Of a stretch of DNA of 33,882 nt, positions 10,694 through 20,494 are shown one piece after another; positions within the stretch are counted from its first letter, which is position 1, and every line of letters starts with the position of its first letter. The stretch is from NCBI GenBank assembly GCA_902984215.1, contig CADWAF010003924.1, positions 1-33,882 of the forward strand, given 5' to 3'. The notes below the pieces were generated by a model. That model saw only the letters and a list, made by a program, of their open reading frames with translations. It made no database searches and was not told where the DNA came from. The DNA is from Willaertia magna. Its lineage: Eukaryota > Heterolobosea > Eutetramitea > Acrasida > Naegleriidae. Made by a program: the position numbers and the translations under genes.

Positions 10694-13600
10694 ATGAAAA
10701 AATTTATTGCTTCCATCTTTTCTGGTGGGAAATTTGTAAGACAAGAAGAAAAGACACAAGATATTGATACCATTGTCAAATATCAATGGATATGTAATAA
10801 ATGTATTTCTATTATTGAATCAGGTACAATAAGATATACAAATTTAAATGCTTCTTCTTCTTATGATCTATGTGAATCATGTTTCCGTAAAATGTTACAA
10901 CACATTACCGACAATAATAAAATTGAAGATGAAGATGAATTATTATTAAAACAAGATTTAAATTATTATATTCCAGTAAAAGATCACTATTTTGAATTTA
11001 AAAATAGAATTAAATCAAATAGAACAAATGAAACACTTTTTAAAAGTTTTATTGAATTTGAAAATTTTCCATGTTTTGGAACTTTAAAAAGAAAGAATAT
11101 TGGAAATGAAGAATCTATTTTAGATTTTGAATGGTTAAGTTATAAACAAGTATTTCATAGAATATGTTGTTTATCTATGGGATTAGAATATTTTATTACA
11201 AAAACTTTACAAAATGAAAAGTTAAATGAGACAAGTGACATTGACAACAGAATTTATTTATCAATTTGTGGTAAAAATTGTTTAGATTGGTATTTAAGTG
11301 ATTATGCTTGTTTTTTTAGATCTTTTGTTAATGCTCCAATACATTTTAATCAAACAGATAAAGAAATGCTTCAAATTTTAGAATTAACAAAAAGTAGAGC
11401 AGTTATTTGTACTTTTGATTTAGTTGAAAAATTTAAAGAAATTACAAAAAATGTAAAGAGTGTAAAATATATTTTTGTAATGGAAACTAATGATTTTGAA
11501 ACACCATATATTGAAGATGACATTACGAGATTGGATAATATTAATGATGATTTAAATGATATTTCTATTATTCCATTAAATTTAGTAATGAAAAAAGGAA
11601 GAAATATAATTATGGAATATTTCAATAAAAAAAAGAATGATATTACAATAATGGATTATGTTAAAGAAAGAAAAACTATATTAAATAATATTACTATAAA
11701 TAGAGATGATAAAGAATATTTTTTAAGAATTTTACAAAAAGAAACAGATTTAACTACTTTAGTATTTACTAGTGGATCAAGTGGAACTCCTAAAGGTGTA
11801 ATTATTCCAGATATTTCTTTAAATAGAGATTTACAAGGATTTACAAGAGAATATCCAAAAATAATATTTTCATTTTCACCTTTAGCTCACATGTCTGATA
11901 GAAAACATACTTTATTATCACTTTGTAATGGAGCTAGAGCTGCAATATTTGAGAGAGAAATGGAATTTATATTTGAAGATATACAAAAAGTTAAACCAAC
12001 TATTTTTGTGTCAACTCCACGTTTATATTTAGTTCTCTATGATGAATTTAAGAAAGCATTGACATTGGAAAGAATTAAAGCAAAACTAATTAAAGAAGAT
12101 GATACAGATAATAATGAAGAAGATAATGAAGTAAAGGAAAAGGAAATTAGAAAAAAAGTTTTATTAGATTTTAAGAATAGTTTTGGAGGAAGAGTTCAAA
12201 CTATAATAATTGGTGGAGCAAGTTCTGGCGTTTCAGTTAGAAAATTTTTACAAGAATGTTTCCAATGTGTTGTTTCTGATGGTTATGGTATGAGTGAATG
12301 TGTAAGTACTTTTATTAAACTATCATTACAATAATTACAATAATTAGGGAGGAATAATGAATGATGGAAGATTACATAATGAAGTAAAATATAAATTGAT
12401 TGACGTTCCAGAAATGAATTATTTCACAACGGATAAACCTTATCCTCGTGGTGAACTTTGTGTTAAAACTAAAACAATGTTTGGAGGTTATTTTAAAAAC
12501 GAAGAATTAACAAAAGAAGCATTGGATGAAGAAGGATGGTTACACACAAATGATATTGTTGAAGAATTAGGAAAAGATACTATTAAAATTATTGATAGAA
12601 AGAAACATATATTTAAATTATCTCAAGGTGAATTTATTTCTCCTGAAAAGATAGAAAATGCATTAATTGATTCACCTTATATTTCACAAATCTTTGTTTA
12701 TGGAAGTGTTAAAAGAAGTTATTTAGTAGCTGTAATTATTCCAAATGAAGTTAATTTATTACAATTTGCATATGAAAATGGAATAATAAATGAAACGTCT
12801 ACTCTAAAAGAAGAAGAGAAATTTAAACTAACAAAAGAAAAACAAATAATATTAAAAGAAAATATTCAAATTCAAAAGAAATTAAAAGAAGAAATGGAAT
12901 TTATTGCATTAAAACATCAATTATTACCATATGAAGTACCAAAATCTTTTCTTTTAGATTTTGAACCATTTACTGAAGAAAATGGAAGATTAACTGGTTC
13001 AATGAAAGTTAAAAGATTTGGTTGTGAAAATCATTACAAAGAACAATTAGAACTATTATATGGTGATGTAGATGATAATGACACTGAGGAAAGTAAAGAG
13101 ATTACAAAGGAAAATATATCTTCTTTATTGAATCAAATAATGTTTTCAGGTAATAATGGTGATAAAATTGTAGTTGATAAATTAAATGTTATTGACTCGT
13201 TACAAGCTGTTAAATTTGCTGGATTAATTAAAAGAAAGTATAAAGTAGATATTCCAATATCTTTATTATATTCACAAAATAATTCATCATATGAATTTAT
13301 TACAAATCAAGTAACTAATTATATTAATCAACAACAGCAATCCATCACATCTTCATTAAATAATTCCAATGTCAATTGGAAAGAAGAAATTTTATTACCT
13401 AAAGATATTTTACAAGATATTACAACTATTATGTCATATTGTAAAGAACAAACAGTTGTTAATAATAATTACAACAAAAGAAAGAGTATATTATTAACTG
13501 GTGCTACTGGATTTTTAGGATGTTTTTTATTAAAAGAATTATTAAAAGACATTCTATCTTCTACTGATTTTAAAGTTTATTGTATTGTAAGAACTAACTC

Positions 13601-14771
13601 AACAGAAGAGGAAGATGAATTAGTAAATAATGAAAAGGCATTTGAAAAATTAAAGAACAAAATGATTGAAAGTAAATGTTGGAAAGAAGAATATAAAAAT
13701 TATATAATTGCATTAAAAGGTGATTTATCAAGTAAAAATTTAGGATTATCAGATAAACAAATTGATTTATTGACAGATGAAATAAGTATGATTTATCATA
13801 ATGGAGCTAATGTTAATTCTGTTTTATCTTATCATCATCTTAAATTAAATAATGTAGAATCAACTAAAGAATTAATTAGATTTATTTGTAAATCTTACAA
13901 AAAACAACAAAATAATAATGAATTAATACAATTTATTCCAATTCATTATATTTCAACAATTGGTGTAGTTCAAAGTGGATTAGATAAATATCAATTTCCT
14001 ATTTTGTCCAGTGAAAAAAGATCTATAGAAGATAATATTAATTTATTAAAAGAACATGTAGATAATGTTTTAAATCAATTAGAAATTAATCTTTTACATA
14101 ATAATGGATATAATAGTTCTAAATTTATTGCAGAACAATTAATTCAACAAATAAGATTATTAGGTTTACCTGGAACAATATTTAGACCTGGAATGATAGG
14201 TAGTGATTTAGAAAGTGGTTGTTGTAATATGAGTGATTGGATTAATAGATTATTTAATGGATGTTTTGTTATGAATTCTTATCCAATAACTAATAGAAAT
14301 ATTAATTTAGTTCCTGTAAATATTGTTGCTAATATTATTGTTAAATTATCACAACAAGAATTTATTTTAAGAGAAGTGAAAGATGAAATGATTTATAATA
14401 ATATTTATGAAATTATTAATTCACCAAAATGTGATATTTCATTTGATTATTTATTAACCAAAATGAAACAAATTAATTTAGAAAAGGATAATAAAGAAAT
14501 GAAACAATTAGATTATAAAGATTGGAAAAAACAATTAAAGGAATTTTCTGAAAATGAAGAATTACAAACAAGTTTGTGGCCTTTGCTTACTTTATTTAAA
14601 AGTGACTATCATTTTCCAGCATCTGCATCTGAAAGTATGGATACGACTGTAATTGATAATTTTGTTAAAAAATTAGATGGTGCCTTAAAGAAGAGTGATG
14701 TTAAATATAATTTTCCCATAACTTTTGATGACATCTTTTACGATGAATGGTATTCCTTTTTGAAACAATAA
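10694..14771 (+). CDS. ZZ-finger adenylation / acyl-carrier / thioester-reductase protein (carboxylic acid reductase-like)
   Basis: Exons 10694-12301 and 12348-14771 are joined across a 46-bp intron, giving 1343 aa; the join restores the adenylation motif YGMSECGGI. A ZZ-type zinc finger is at the N-terminus (C34, C37, then SYDLCESC with C60 and C63). Adenylation domain: TSGSSGTPKGV near 357, RGELCVKTK, GWLHTNDI, DRKKHIFKLSQGEF. Carrier domain: phosphopantetheine serine in IDSLQAVKFAG near 817. Reductase domain: NAD(P) loop LLTGATGFLGCFLLKELL near 918, and catalytic YNSSK near 1123. This order matches carboxylic acid reductases and alpha-aminoadipate reductases: acid activation by ATP, loading on the carrier arm, NADPH release as aldehyde. 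The adenylation domain resembles long-chain acyl-CoA ligases, so a fatty acid is a reasonable guess. The ZZ finger is unexpected. A phosphopantetheinyl transferase elsewhere would be needed. Confidence 0.85.
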
Positions 14772-14793
14772 TTTATTTTTTGTAAACAATTAT

Positions 14794-16124
14794 TTAAATA
14801 AAATGAATGTCTGATAAATTAAAATTACTAATAGCGTTTTTCAAGTTATTTCCAAAATAAGTTAAATTCTTTGTCGTCCCACGATCTTTGCACAAAATAA
14901 TACCTCTCATTACACTACTGGCAGAGGTTTCAATTTGAATTCCCATTTCAATAATCTCATCCTTATTTTCCCCAAATTTTCTAATAAAATTATTTAAATT
15001 ACAGTCAACTTCAATAAATAGTTCACTTTTCCTTTTCACTGGAAAAATGTAATCCACTCTTGCTAAACCAAGATTACAACATAAAATTGTATTGTTTTCC
15101 GTTAAAAAAGCTGAATGATATCCACTGCACATTACACTTTTAAATTTAACATTTCCATTCAATTCTAATTTAGTTAATGGAATACCTAGAGCACCATTTA
15201 ATGGAAAATTGTTTCCAAATTGACCACTTTGTAAAATTTACAATAAAATAATTAAAAAGATGTATAACAAATATTACTTACTCACTTTCTTTTCCACAAA
15301 CATAAATATCTCCTTCAACTAATTGTTTAAATTATTATAAATATATAAAACTTACAAGTTAAAAAGGCACAACTAAAATGTCCACAACCATATTGTTTAA
15401 CTTTATCTTTTAATAATGTAAACTCATTTAATGTATATTTTCCAACAACTCCCATATCCAAGTAATAATTATATCCACTTCCTAATAAAATGTTAATTTT
15501 TTAATGATAACAATTGTAACATACCATAACAATTACCATCTTCACATTTAATTACACAAAAGTTATATCCACATTTAATGTCAATTATTTTACTTTTAAT
15601 GTTCTCTTCTAGTTCAGTATGTTTTGTAAAATTATTAATTCTTTGATTAGCTGTTAAATTTTTACAACCAAGTATTCCATAATCATTCTTTCCATAAATA
15701 TAAACCTTTCCCTTTTCTATTAAATAATTTGTAAAGTATTGTAAATTTTTATAAACGTACCAGTTAATAAAAAACAACAATTTGAAGAACCAGTAGATGC
15801 AATATTAATACATTTATCATCTTTATCTAATTGTGGTAAATCCAATGGAGTGTTCTTTAAAATAACTTGATTATTTGTTAAAAAATTACATTGTCCGTAA
15901 CTTGAAGTAATTGAAATTACATTATCTTTCAAATATGTTTTGTTGCCTTCTGGCTCAATACGATACACTTCATTATTTTTAGTAATATAAAAAAGATTAG
16001 GATATTCGCACAAAACTTTGTTAACTTCTTTGTAGTCTATAAAATTGGTTTGATTTTCATTGAAATTGTTCAATAAAAAGGATTTTGTTTTATCGGAATA
16101 TTCAAATACATAATTTCTAATCAT
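14794..16124 (-). CDS. RCC1-repeat protein
   Basis: Five exons, 16124-15761, 15716-15525, 15481-15356, 15318-15282 and 15226-14794, join in one frame (introns 44, 43, 37 and 55 bp) to give 383 aa ending in TAA. RCC1-type blades are visible at KGKVYIYGKNDYGILG, DIYVCGKESDGQFGNN (formed only after splicing) and the C-C-G-H-F/S-X-F turns such as CGHFSCAFLT, CSGYHSAFLT and CGYNFCVIK. About six or seven degenerate blades would complete a propeller. RCC1 folds serve as guanine-nucleotide exchange or protein-interaction platforms; no Ran-specific residues can be claimed. The fourth exon is only 37 bp, and its donor could also be read 4 nt earlier, but only GTAAGT keeps the frame. The gene converges on the reductase gene, with 22 bp between the stop codons. 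Confidence 0.75.
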
Positions 16125-16281
16125 TTTTTGGTTTTTTTTTGTAATTTGTTGACAAGTGACTTTGAAATAGCGACTAATTTACAACAGTGATGATTTTATT
16201 TAAGGCAAAAAGAAAGGTTGTATTAATAAAATGGGTTTATTAAATACAAAAATTAGTTAACAAAAAGTCAACACAGTAATT

Positions 16282-18335
16282 TTACAAACATGGAGATTTA
16301 AAGCCCATGTATACACCCTTTTGAACATCTTTAACAATATCATAAATTCCAGCACCACCCATCAAAAATGCAGCAATTATTGTGACTACAGCTACAATGA
16401 ATACCATAATAGATCTTCTACCAGATCTTTCTATACAATAATCTAATAGTAATTGACCAAATATACCACTTAGAATACCACATACAGCAAACCATATACC
16501 ATAATCTAAAGGAAGAGCACCAGCAATTAAATATTGAGCAGTAGAAATTGAAGAAGTGAATAAAATCATAAAACTAGTTGTTGCTTGAGAGGCAACTGGA
16601 TCACTACCTAAAATCAATAATAAAGGTGATTTTACCATACCACCACCAATACCTAACAATGCAGCTAAAATACCAGCACCGACACAAGCTATTACAATAA
16701 ATTAATTATCATTACAATAATTGTAAAATACTTACCAACTGGATAAATAGTAACATTGTAAGCATTCCAATGAACATCTCCTTCAACAAATTGATAATTT
16801 AAATTTACCTTTTTCTTATGTGTTTTTAATAAGTAAACTGCAACGAATAATGTCATTGCCCCTAAAACTGGAAAACTCATTGCTGTTAAAATCCAATAAC
16901 CAACACTACAACGTTCTACTCCAACAATTGATGGACTACCATGACCTCCTTTCATTAAAGATAAAACAAAAATAGTCAACCAACAAAGTAATAAAACAAT
17001 AACCTTTCCAATTGGTGTCGAACGTTCACTTTCATAAATTCTTTGTAATTCATGTTGATGTGAAGATTTTCCTCCTCCCATTAATCCATCAGTTGATTTA
17101 TTATCATCATCAGTTGAATCATGTTGATTATTATTATTTTGATGATGTTCTGTTAATAAAATTGTATCATTGTCTGTATGTTGTTCTTGTTGATTATGAA
17201 GAAGTTGTTCTTCATGTTGTTGTTGTATTCTATGTTCTTCATCATGTCTACGATCAACATCAATTGCAGCACTAACCAAGAATGGATCTGTAACTAAATT
17301 TGCTTCTTCTTCTTCTTCTTGACCTTCTAATTGTTCATAATCAGTTGTTACAGGTATTTGATTATTTGGAATATTTGTTGTATCTTCATGATGATGAGAT
17401 GCCTTTTGTAATGCTTCTTCTTGTTCTCTTAAAAATCTTTTGTAACCATTTCTAACCATTACAATACTTGTAATAACTAACACAATTATAACTAGAACAG
17501 TAATTAACCAATTTGGAAACATTAAATTAAAGAATACACCAATAATAGTACCTAATAAAGTAGGAGGTTCCATCATTAAAGCAATGTCATAATCAATCAA
17601 AGGTCTATCAGCGTGAGGATGTCTTTTAAAAGCTAAAACTGAAATATTTACAAGTCCAGCACCAAATATCATTAAAGTACTCATTGGAATTGACATACTT
17701 GCAGAGAATTGACCAGCAACATGTAATAAAGGTACAAATAATCCACCACCTCCTGTTCCAGATGCAGCTGATAATACTCCTCCAAGAAAACAAAAAACAG
17801 TAGCTAAAATATCTAAATAAGAAATATATTCAAATAAATTCTTATGTTCACAAACTCCACCAACATAAGGTTTAAAAGATCCAACAAAATGACAACTAAA
17901 TAGAGAATGTACTTGATCACTACATTGAGTAGAATTTGTACAGAAACTACATTTTCCATCAAGACAAACTAATGCTTCTAATCCTCCACAATCCTTTTCA
18001 ACTGAATCTTCTGTACAATTCATTCCAATGAAATGATCATAATTAGAAACATATGTTTGTTTCTTTTTTGTAGTCTTTTCTGTTGTAGGAGTACTTAGAA
18101 TATTCATATCATAGGCATATTGATTTAATTGTACCGGTATAGCCTTTAAATTTGAGGTTTCATCTTGTATATATTCTATAGCTTGAGCATTTGCAAATAT
18201 ATTATTCTTTTCTATAGAATTACTATTCTTCGGAGACTCTTTGAAAGGACTTAAAATTAATAAAACAATTTGAAGAAAGATGAAAGAGATGAAGAAAAGG
18301 CGGGAAAGTGATTTAGCCTTTAAATTTTTTTTCAT
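16282..18335 (-). CDS. TauE/SafE-family anion exporter with Cys-rich lumenal domain and His/acidic loop
   Basis: Exons 18335-16736 and 16688-16282 flank a 47-bp intron and give 668 aa. An N-terminal signal-anchor (RLFFISFIFLQIVLLIL) leads to a Cys-rich segment at about 105-165 (C-x8-C, CLDGKCSFC), which should lie outside the cytosol. Two inverted TauE/SafE halves follow, marked by ASGTGGGGLFVPLLH and, across the splice, ACVGAGILAALLGIGGGMVK. Between them is a soluble loop rich in Glu, Gln and His (about 325-445). The family exports sulfite, sulfoacetate or related anions in bacteria; eukaryotic members with this Cys-rich head are found in plants and protists and are poorly characterised. Stop codon TAA at 16282; about nine to eleven helices are predicted by eye. 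Confidence 0.82.
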
Positions 18336-18678
18336 TTAAAATTATTATTGAAATGATTAGGAAAATGTGATTGTTGTTAAAAAAAAAGATAATTTAATAA
18401 TTGTGTAGTATAAATAATGATATTGGGGAATAAACCCTCTCTTGAATTTTTTTCTTTTTTTTTATTGATTAAATTTTTAATTATCAGCTGTCTTCTGTCA
18501 GAAGTAGTTATATTGTGTAGTTACAATATTATAACTTTCGTCTTTTTCATTACTTGTTGAGGGAAGTGATAAACAAATGGTAAGAAATTCATAATGTTTC
18601 AAAGAATTAATGAAAGGCAACCCTTAAAAGTTCTCTCAAAATTACACTCTTTATTTCTTTGTTTTTTTCCTAATTTAT
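18336..18678. other. 343-bp intergenic spacer with short inverted repeats
   Basis: The spacer lies between two minus-strand genes. It has poly-T/poly-A runs, CTTCTG-T-CAGAAG (near 18490-18502) and the imperfect inverted pair AGTTATATTGT / ACAATATTATAACT (near 18507-18537). These could form RNA hairpins at the 5' leader of the TauE gene or the 3' end of the UPF0488 gene. No gene is seen. Confidence 0.45.
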
Positions 18679-19080
18679 TTATTCCTTTGTTGTACTCTCA
18701 TTATTATTCTCTTCATCTTTCTTTTCTTCTTTATTCTCTTCTTCACTCTTCTCCATTGTTATAGTACTATCAGTAGTAGTTGTTGGTATAGGATAAGTCT
18801 TCATTAAAGTTCTATAATCTCCAAATATCACTCTCATTAACTGTCTTTTTTGTGCATTAGGTGTCTTTTTAGATTTTAAAGTAGTTAATGCTTTTTTAGA
18901 TTCTTGTTTTTGGTATTCATCAGCTTCTTTACTTTTAATTCCGAATTCTAATTGATAAATACACCAATTTAATTCATTATCTAATTCTTTTTGTTTTTCT
19001 TCTGATAAAGTTATTTGTGGAGGTCCATTGGTTGTTGTTTTGGAAACAGCTCCAGATTTCATTCTTCTTTTTGCACTCAT
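18679..19080 (-). CDS. UPF0488 (C8orf33-like) family protein
   Basis: A single exon encodes 133 aa from an ATG at 19080. The conserved core is ELNWCIYQLEFGIKSK (about 36-51), a lysine-rich helix, then KRQLMRVIFGDYRTLMK (about 79-95). This matches the UPF0488 pattern (WC..QL..GL ... KRQLMRSLFGDYR) as I recall it. The flanks are low complexity: a basic N-terminus with KRR and an acidic Glu/Asn/Thr tail. Function is unknown; the basic start suggests a nuclear or RNA-related place, which is inference. A transposon end lies only 18 bp upstream of the ATG (TIR starts at 19099), so the native promoter has been displaced. Confidence 0.75.
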   Translation of the reverse strand: MSAKRRMKSGAVSKTTTNGPPQITLSEEKQKELDNELNWCIYQLEFGIKSKEADEYQKQESKKALTTLKSKKTPNAQKRQLMRVIFGDYRTLMKTYPIPTTTTDSTITMEKSEEENKEEKKDEENNNESTTKE

Positions 19081-19096
19081 CTTTATATTTTTTTTT

Positions 19097-19098
19097 TA
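19097..19098. repeat. TA target-site duplication, left
   Basis: TA directly abuts the left terminal inverted repeat and is matched by TA at 21890-21891. This is the expected footprint of Tc1/mariner insertion. Confidence 0.8.
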
Positions 19099-19125
19099 CA
19101 GTCGGTTTCAATAAAATAAACGCAA
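19099..19125 (+). repeat. Left terminal inverted repeat
   Basis: The 27 bases start CAGTCGGTTTCAATAAAA and end ACGCAA; they match the reverse complement of 21863-21889 with one T/A difference at position 14. The CAGT start is common among Tc1/mariner ends. Confidence 0.92.
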
Positions 19126-19209
19126 GTGATGGAAGAAAGACGAACCCAAAAGGAAATTTGGGATAAAAAAGACAACGCACAAAATTTATTGTAAATTATT
19201 TGGCTCAAT

Positions 19210-20250
19210 TTATACAGCGTGAGCCACGGTAAAAACACGTTTATTAATTTGGTCGGATTGTGCGTTGCTTTCTTCAAGGTCTCTACCGAGTTCACTCTTG
19301 AACTCGTAAAAACAGTGGCCATAAATGCGAAGTAAAGTGTTGTGTGAAACTGACCAACAACACTTTAAAATCTGCTCAGAAAAAGAGCCGTTTTGTTTGT
19401 TGCGTTCTCTGCGTAATCTACTTTTGATTACAGCAAAAACGTTTTCGCAGGGATTAAGTTCTGGTGAGTACTTTGGTAAAAAGTATAAAGTAACACCAGT
19501 ATCTTTCAAAAGGTTAAGAATAGCTTGTTTAGTTTGTTCTACTTTGTGGAGACTTGCGTTGTCACAAACGAAAATATCTCCACTACATAAATATCCTTTC
19601 TCAACACAGTTCTTGAGAAAGGAGAAGAAATCGTGTTGGTCGTTGCTACTCTCTCTTAAGGAACAAACAACAGGGGATTTAGATTGATTCAAAGCAGTCA
19701 TTAAAGTAAGAGAATATGACTTGCTTAATTCTTGTGAATCATTGTTGACAATACAAATTCGTTGTCCAACTTTACTACATGCCTTCAATCTAAACAAAGT
19801 TCTTGAGACAAAATGTGATTCGTCACAAAACTTAATCTTTCTCCAATCCATGGTTAAGCTTAACTCAGCCATGGCTTTAGTGTGACGAATATAATGTTCA
19901 ATGTTATCGGAAGTAAATTTTCTTTTGTGTTTATAGTATGGCTTTTTATAAGCCATACCATTAGATGCTAAAATACGATAAATGCTGGAATTGCTAAGTG
20001 GAAATCCAGCAGAAGACAGTAATTGAGATAATTCTGTTAAAGAAGTTGTTGGAAACGACTTCACTTGTTTTAAAACACAATACTCAATTGCTTTATTTTG
20101 AACGATTGAGTATTTTCTACAAATTCCAGCTTTAGAGGCATGAAAGTTAAAATTTAATAATTTTTTCTTCCAGTATCGGATTTGAGATTCCGATACTTGA
20201 AACTTTTTAGCAATATTTCTATTGCTAAATCCAACATTATTTAACAACAT
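19210..20250 (-). CDS. Tc1/mariner-IS630-type DDE transposase (D-38-E)
   Basis: The first in-frame ATG (20250) gives 346 aa, typical for the family; the frame is open to 20388 but only with TTG. An HTH (NRNIAKKFQVSESQIRYWKKK) is followed by a second DNA-binding helix set (SNSSIYRILASNGMAYKKP), then the catalytic residues: CDESHF, VCDNASLHK and YSPELNPCENVF. I count 38 residues between the second Asp and the Glu. The domain before the HTH (IRKQKAFLTM) looks as if it belongs to helix 1, so translation may really begin further 5'. An ATG at 20392 would be in frame if the T-run at 20342-20347 (six A on the coding strand) were one base shorter. That is either a disabling frameshift or a homopolymer sequencing error. 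It should cut and paste the element by binding its 27-bp ends. Confidence 0.88.
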   Translation of the reverse strand: MLLNNVGFSNRNIAKKFQVSESQIRYWKKKLLNFNFHASKAGICRKYSIVQNKAIEYCVLKQVKSFPTTSLTELSQLLSSAGFPLSNSSIYRILASNGMAYKKPYYKHKRKFTSDNIEHYIRHTKAMAELSLTMDWRKIKFCDESHFVSRTLFRLKACSKVGQRICIVNNDSQELSKSYSLTLMTALNQSKSPVVCSLRESSNDQHDFFSFLKNCVEKGYLCSGDIFVCDNASLHKVEQTKQAILNLLKDTGVTLYFLPKYSPELNPCENVFAVIKSRLRRERNKQNGSFSEQILKCCWSVSHNTLLRIYGHCFYEFKSELGRDLEESNAQSDQINKRVFTVAHAV

Positions 20251-20373
20251 TGTTAAGAAAGCTTTCTGCTTTCTTATTGAAACTATTCTATTTCTTAAAG
20301 TTTCAATTTGTATGGTTTTCTGTGTTGTTGCTTTAGTTATGTTTTTTAGCGCTAAACAATTTGTGTGGCCTAA

Positions 20374-20392
20374 ATGATTGGACACCAATCAT
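20374..20392. promoter_or_regulatory. CCAAT-type palindrome 1 in the transposon's divergent promoter
   Basis: Arms ATGATTGG (20374-20381) and CCAATCAT (20385-20392) are perfect inverses around ACA. Each arm contains a CCAAT box in opposite orientation. It lies about 125 bp upstream of the ATG at 20250, and its right edge is the alternative transposase ATG at 20392. A near-copy lies 69 bp away. Role as a binding site is inferred. Confidence 0.5.
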
Positions 20393-20441
20393 AAAATGAT
20401 TGAGCGCCAAAAAATCAATGATTTTCAAAACACACAATTTG

Positions 20442-20462
20442 AGTGATTGGACGCCAATCACT
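20442..20462. promoter_or_regulatory. CCAAT-type palindrome 2 in the transposon's divergent promoter
   Basis: Arms AGTGATTGG (20442-20450) and CCAATCACT (20454-20462) are perfect inverses around ACG. The site lies 33 bp upstream of the accessory gene's ATG at 20495. A related degenerate half, ATGATTGAGCGCCAA, occurs at 20396-20410 between the two palindromes. Confidence 0.5.
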
Positions 20463-20494
20463 TTCAAAAATTTGTTGAAAAAAAATATTCAAAG

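Noticed and set aside
17012..17275. Plus-strand open frame of 87 codons inside the TauE gene
   Set aside because: It is antisense to the Gln/His-rich loop and its Val/His/Tyr-rich product mirrors those repeats; no start context or motif supports it.
19083..19322. Short minus-strand frames over the left transposon end
   Set aside because: They overlap the transposase 3' end and the TIR and show no motif or ATG in good context.
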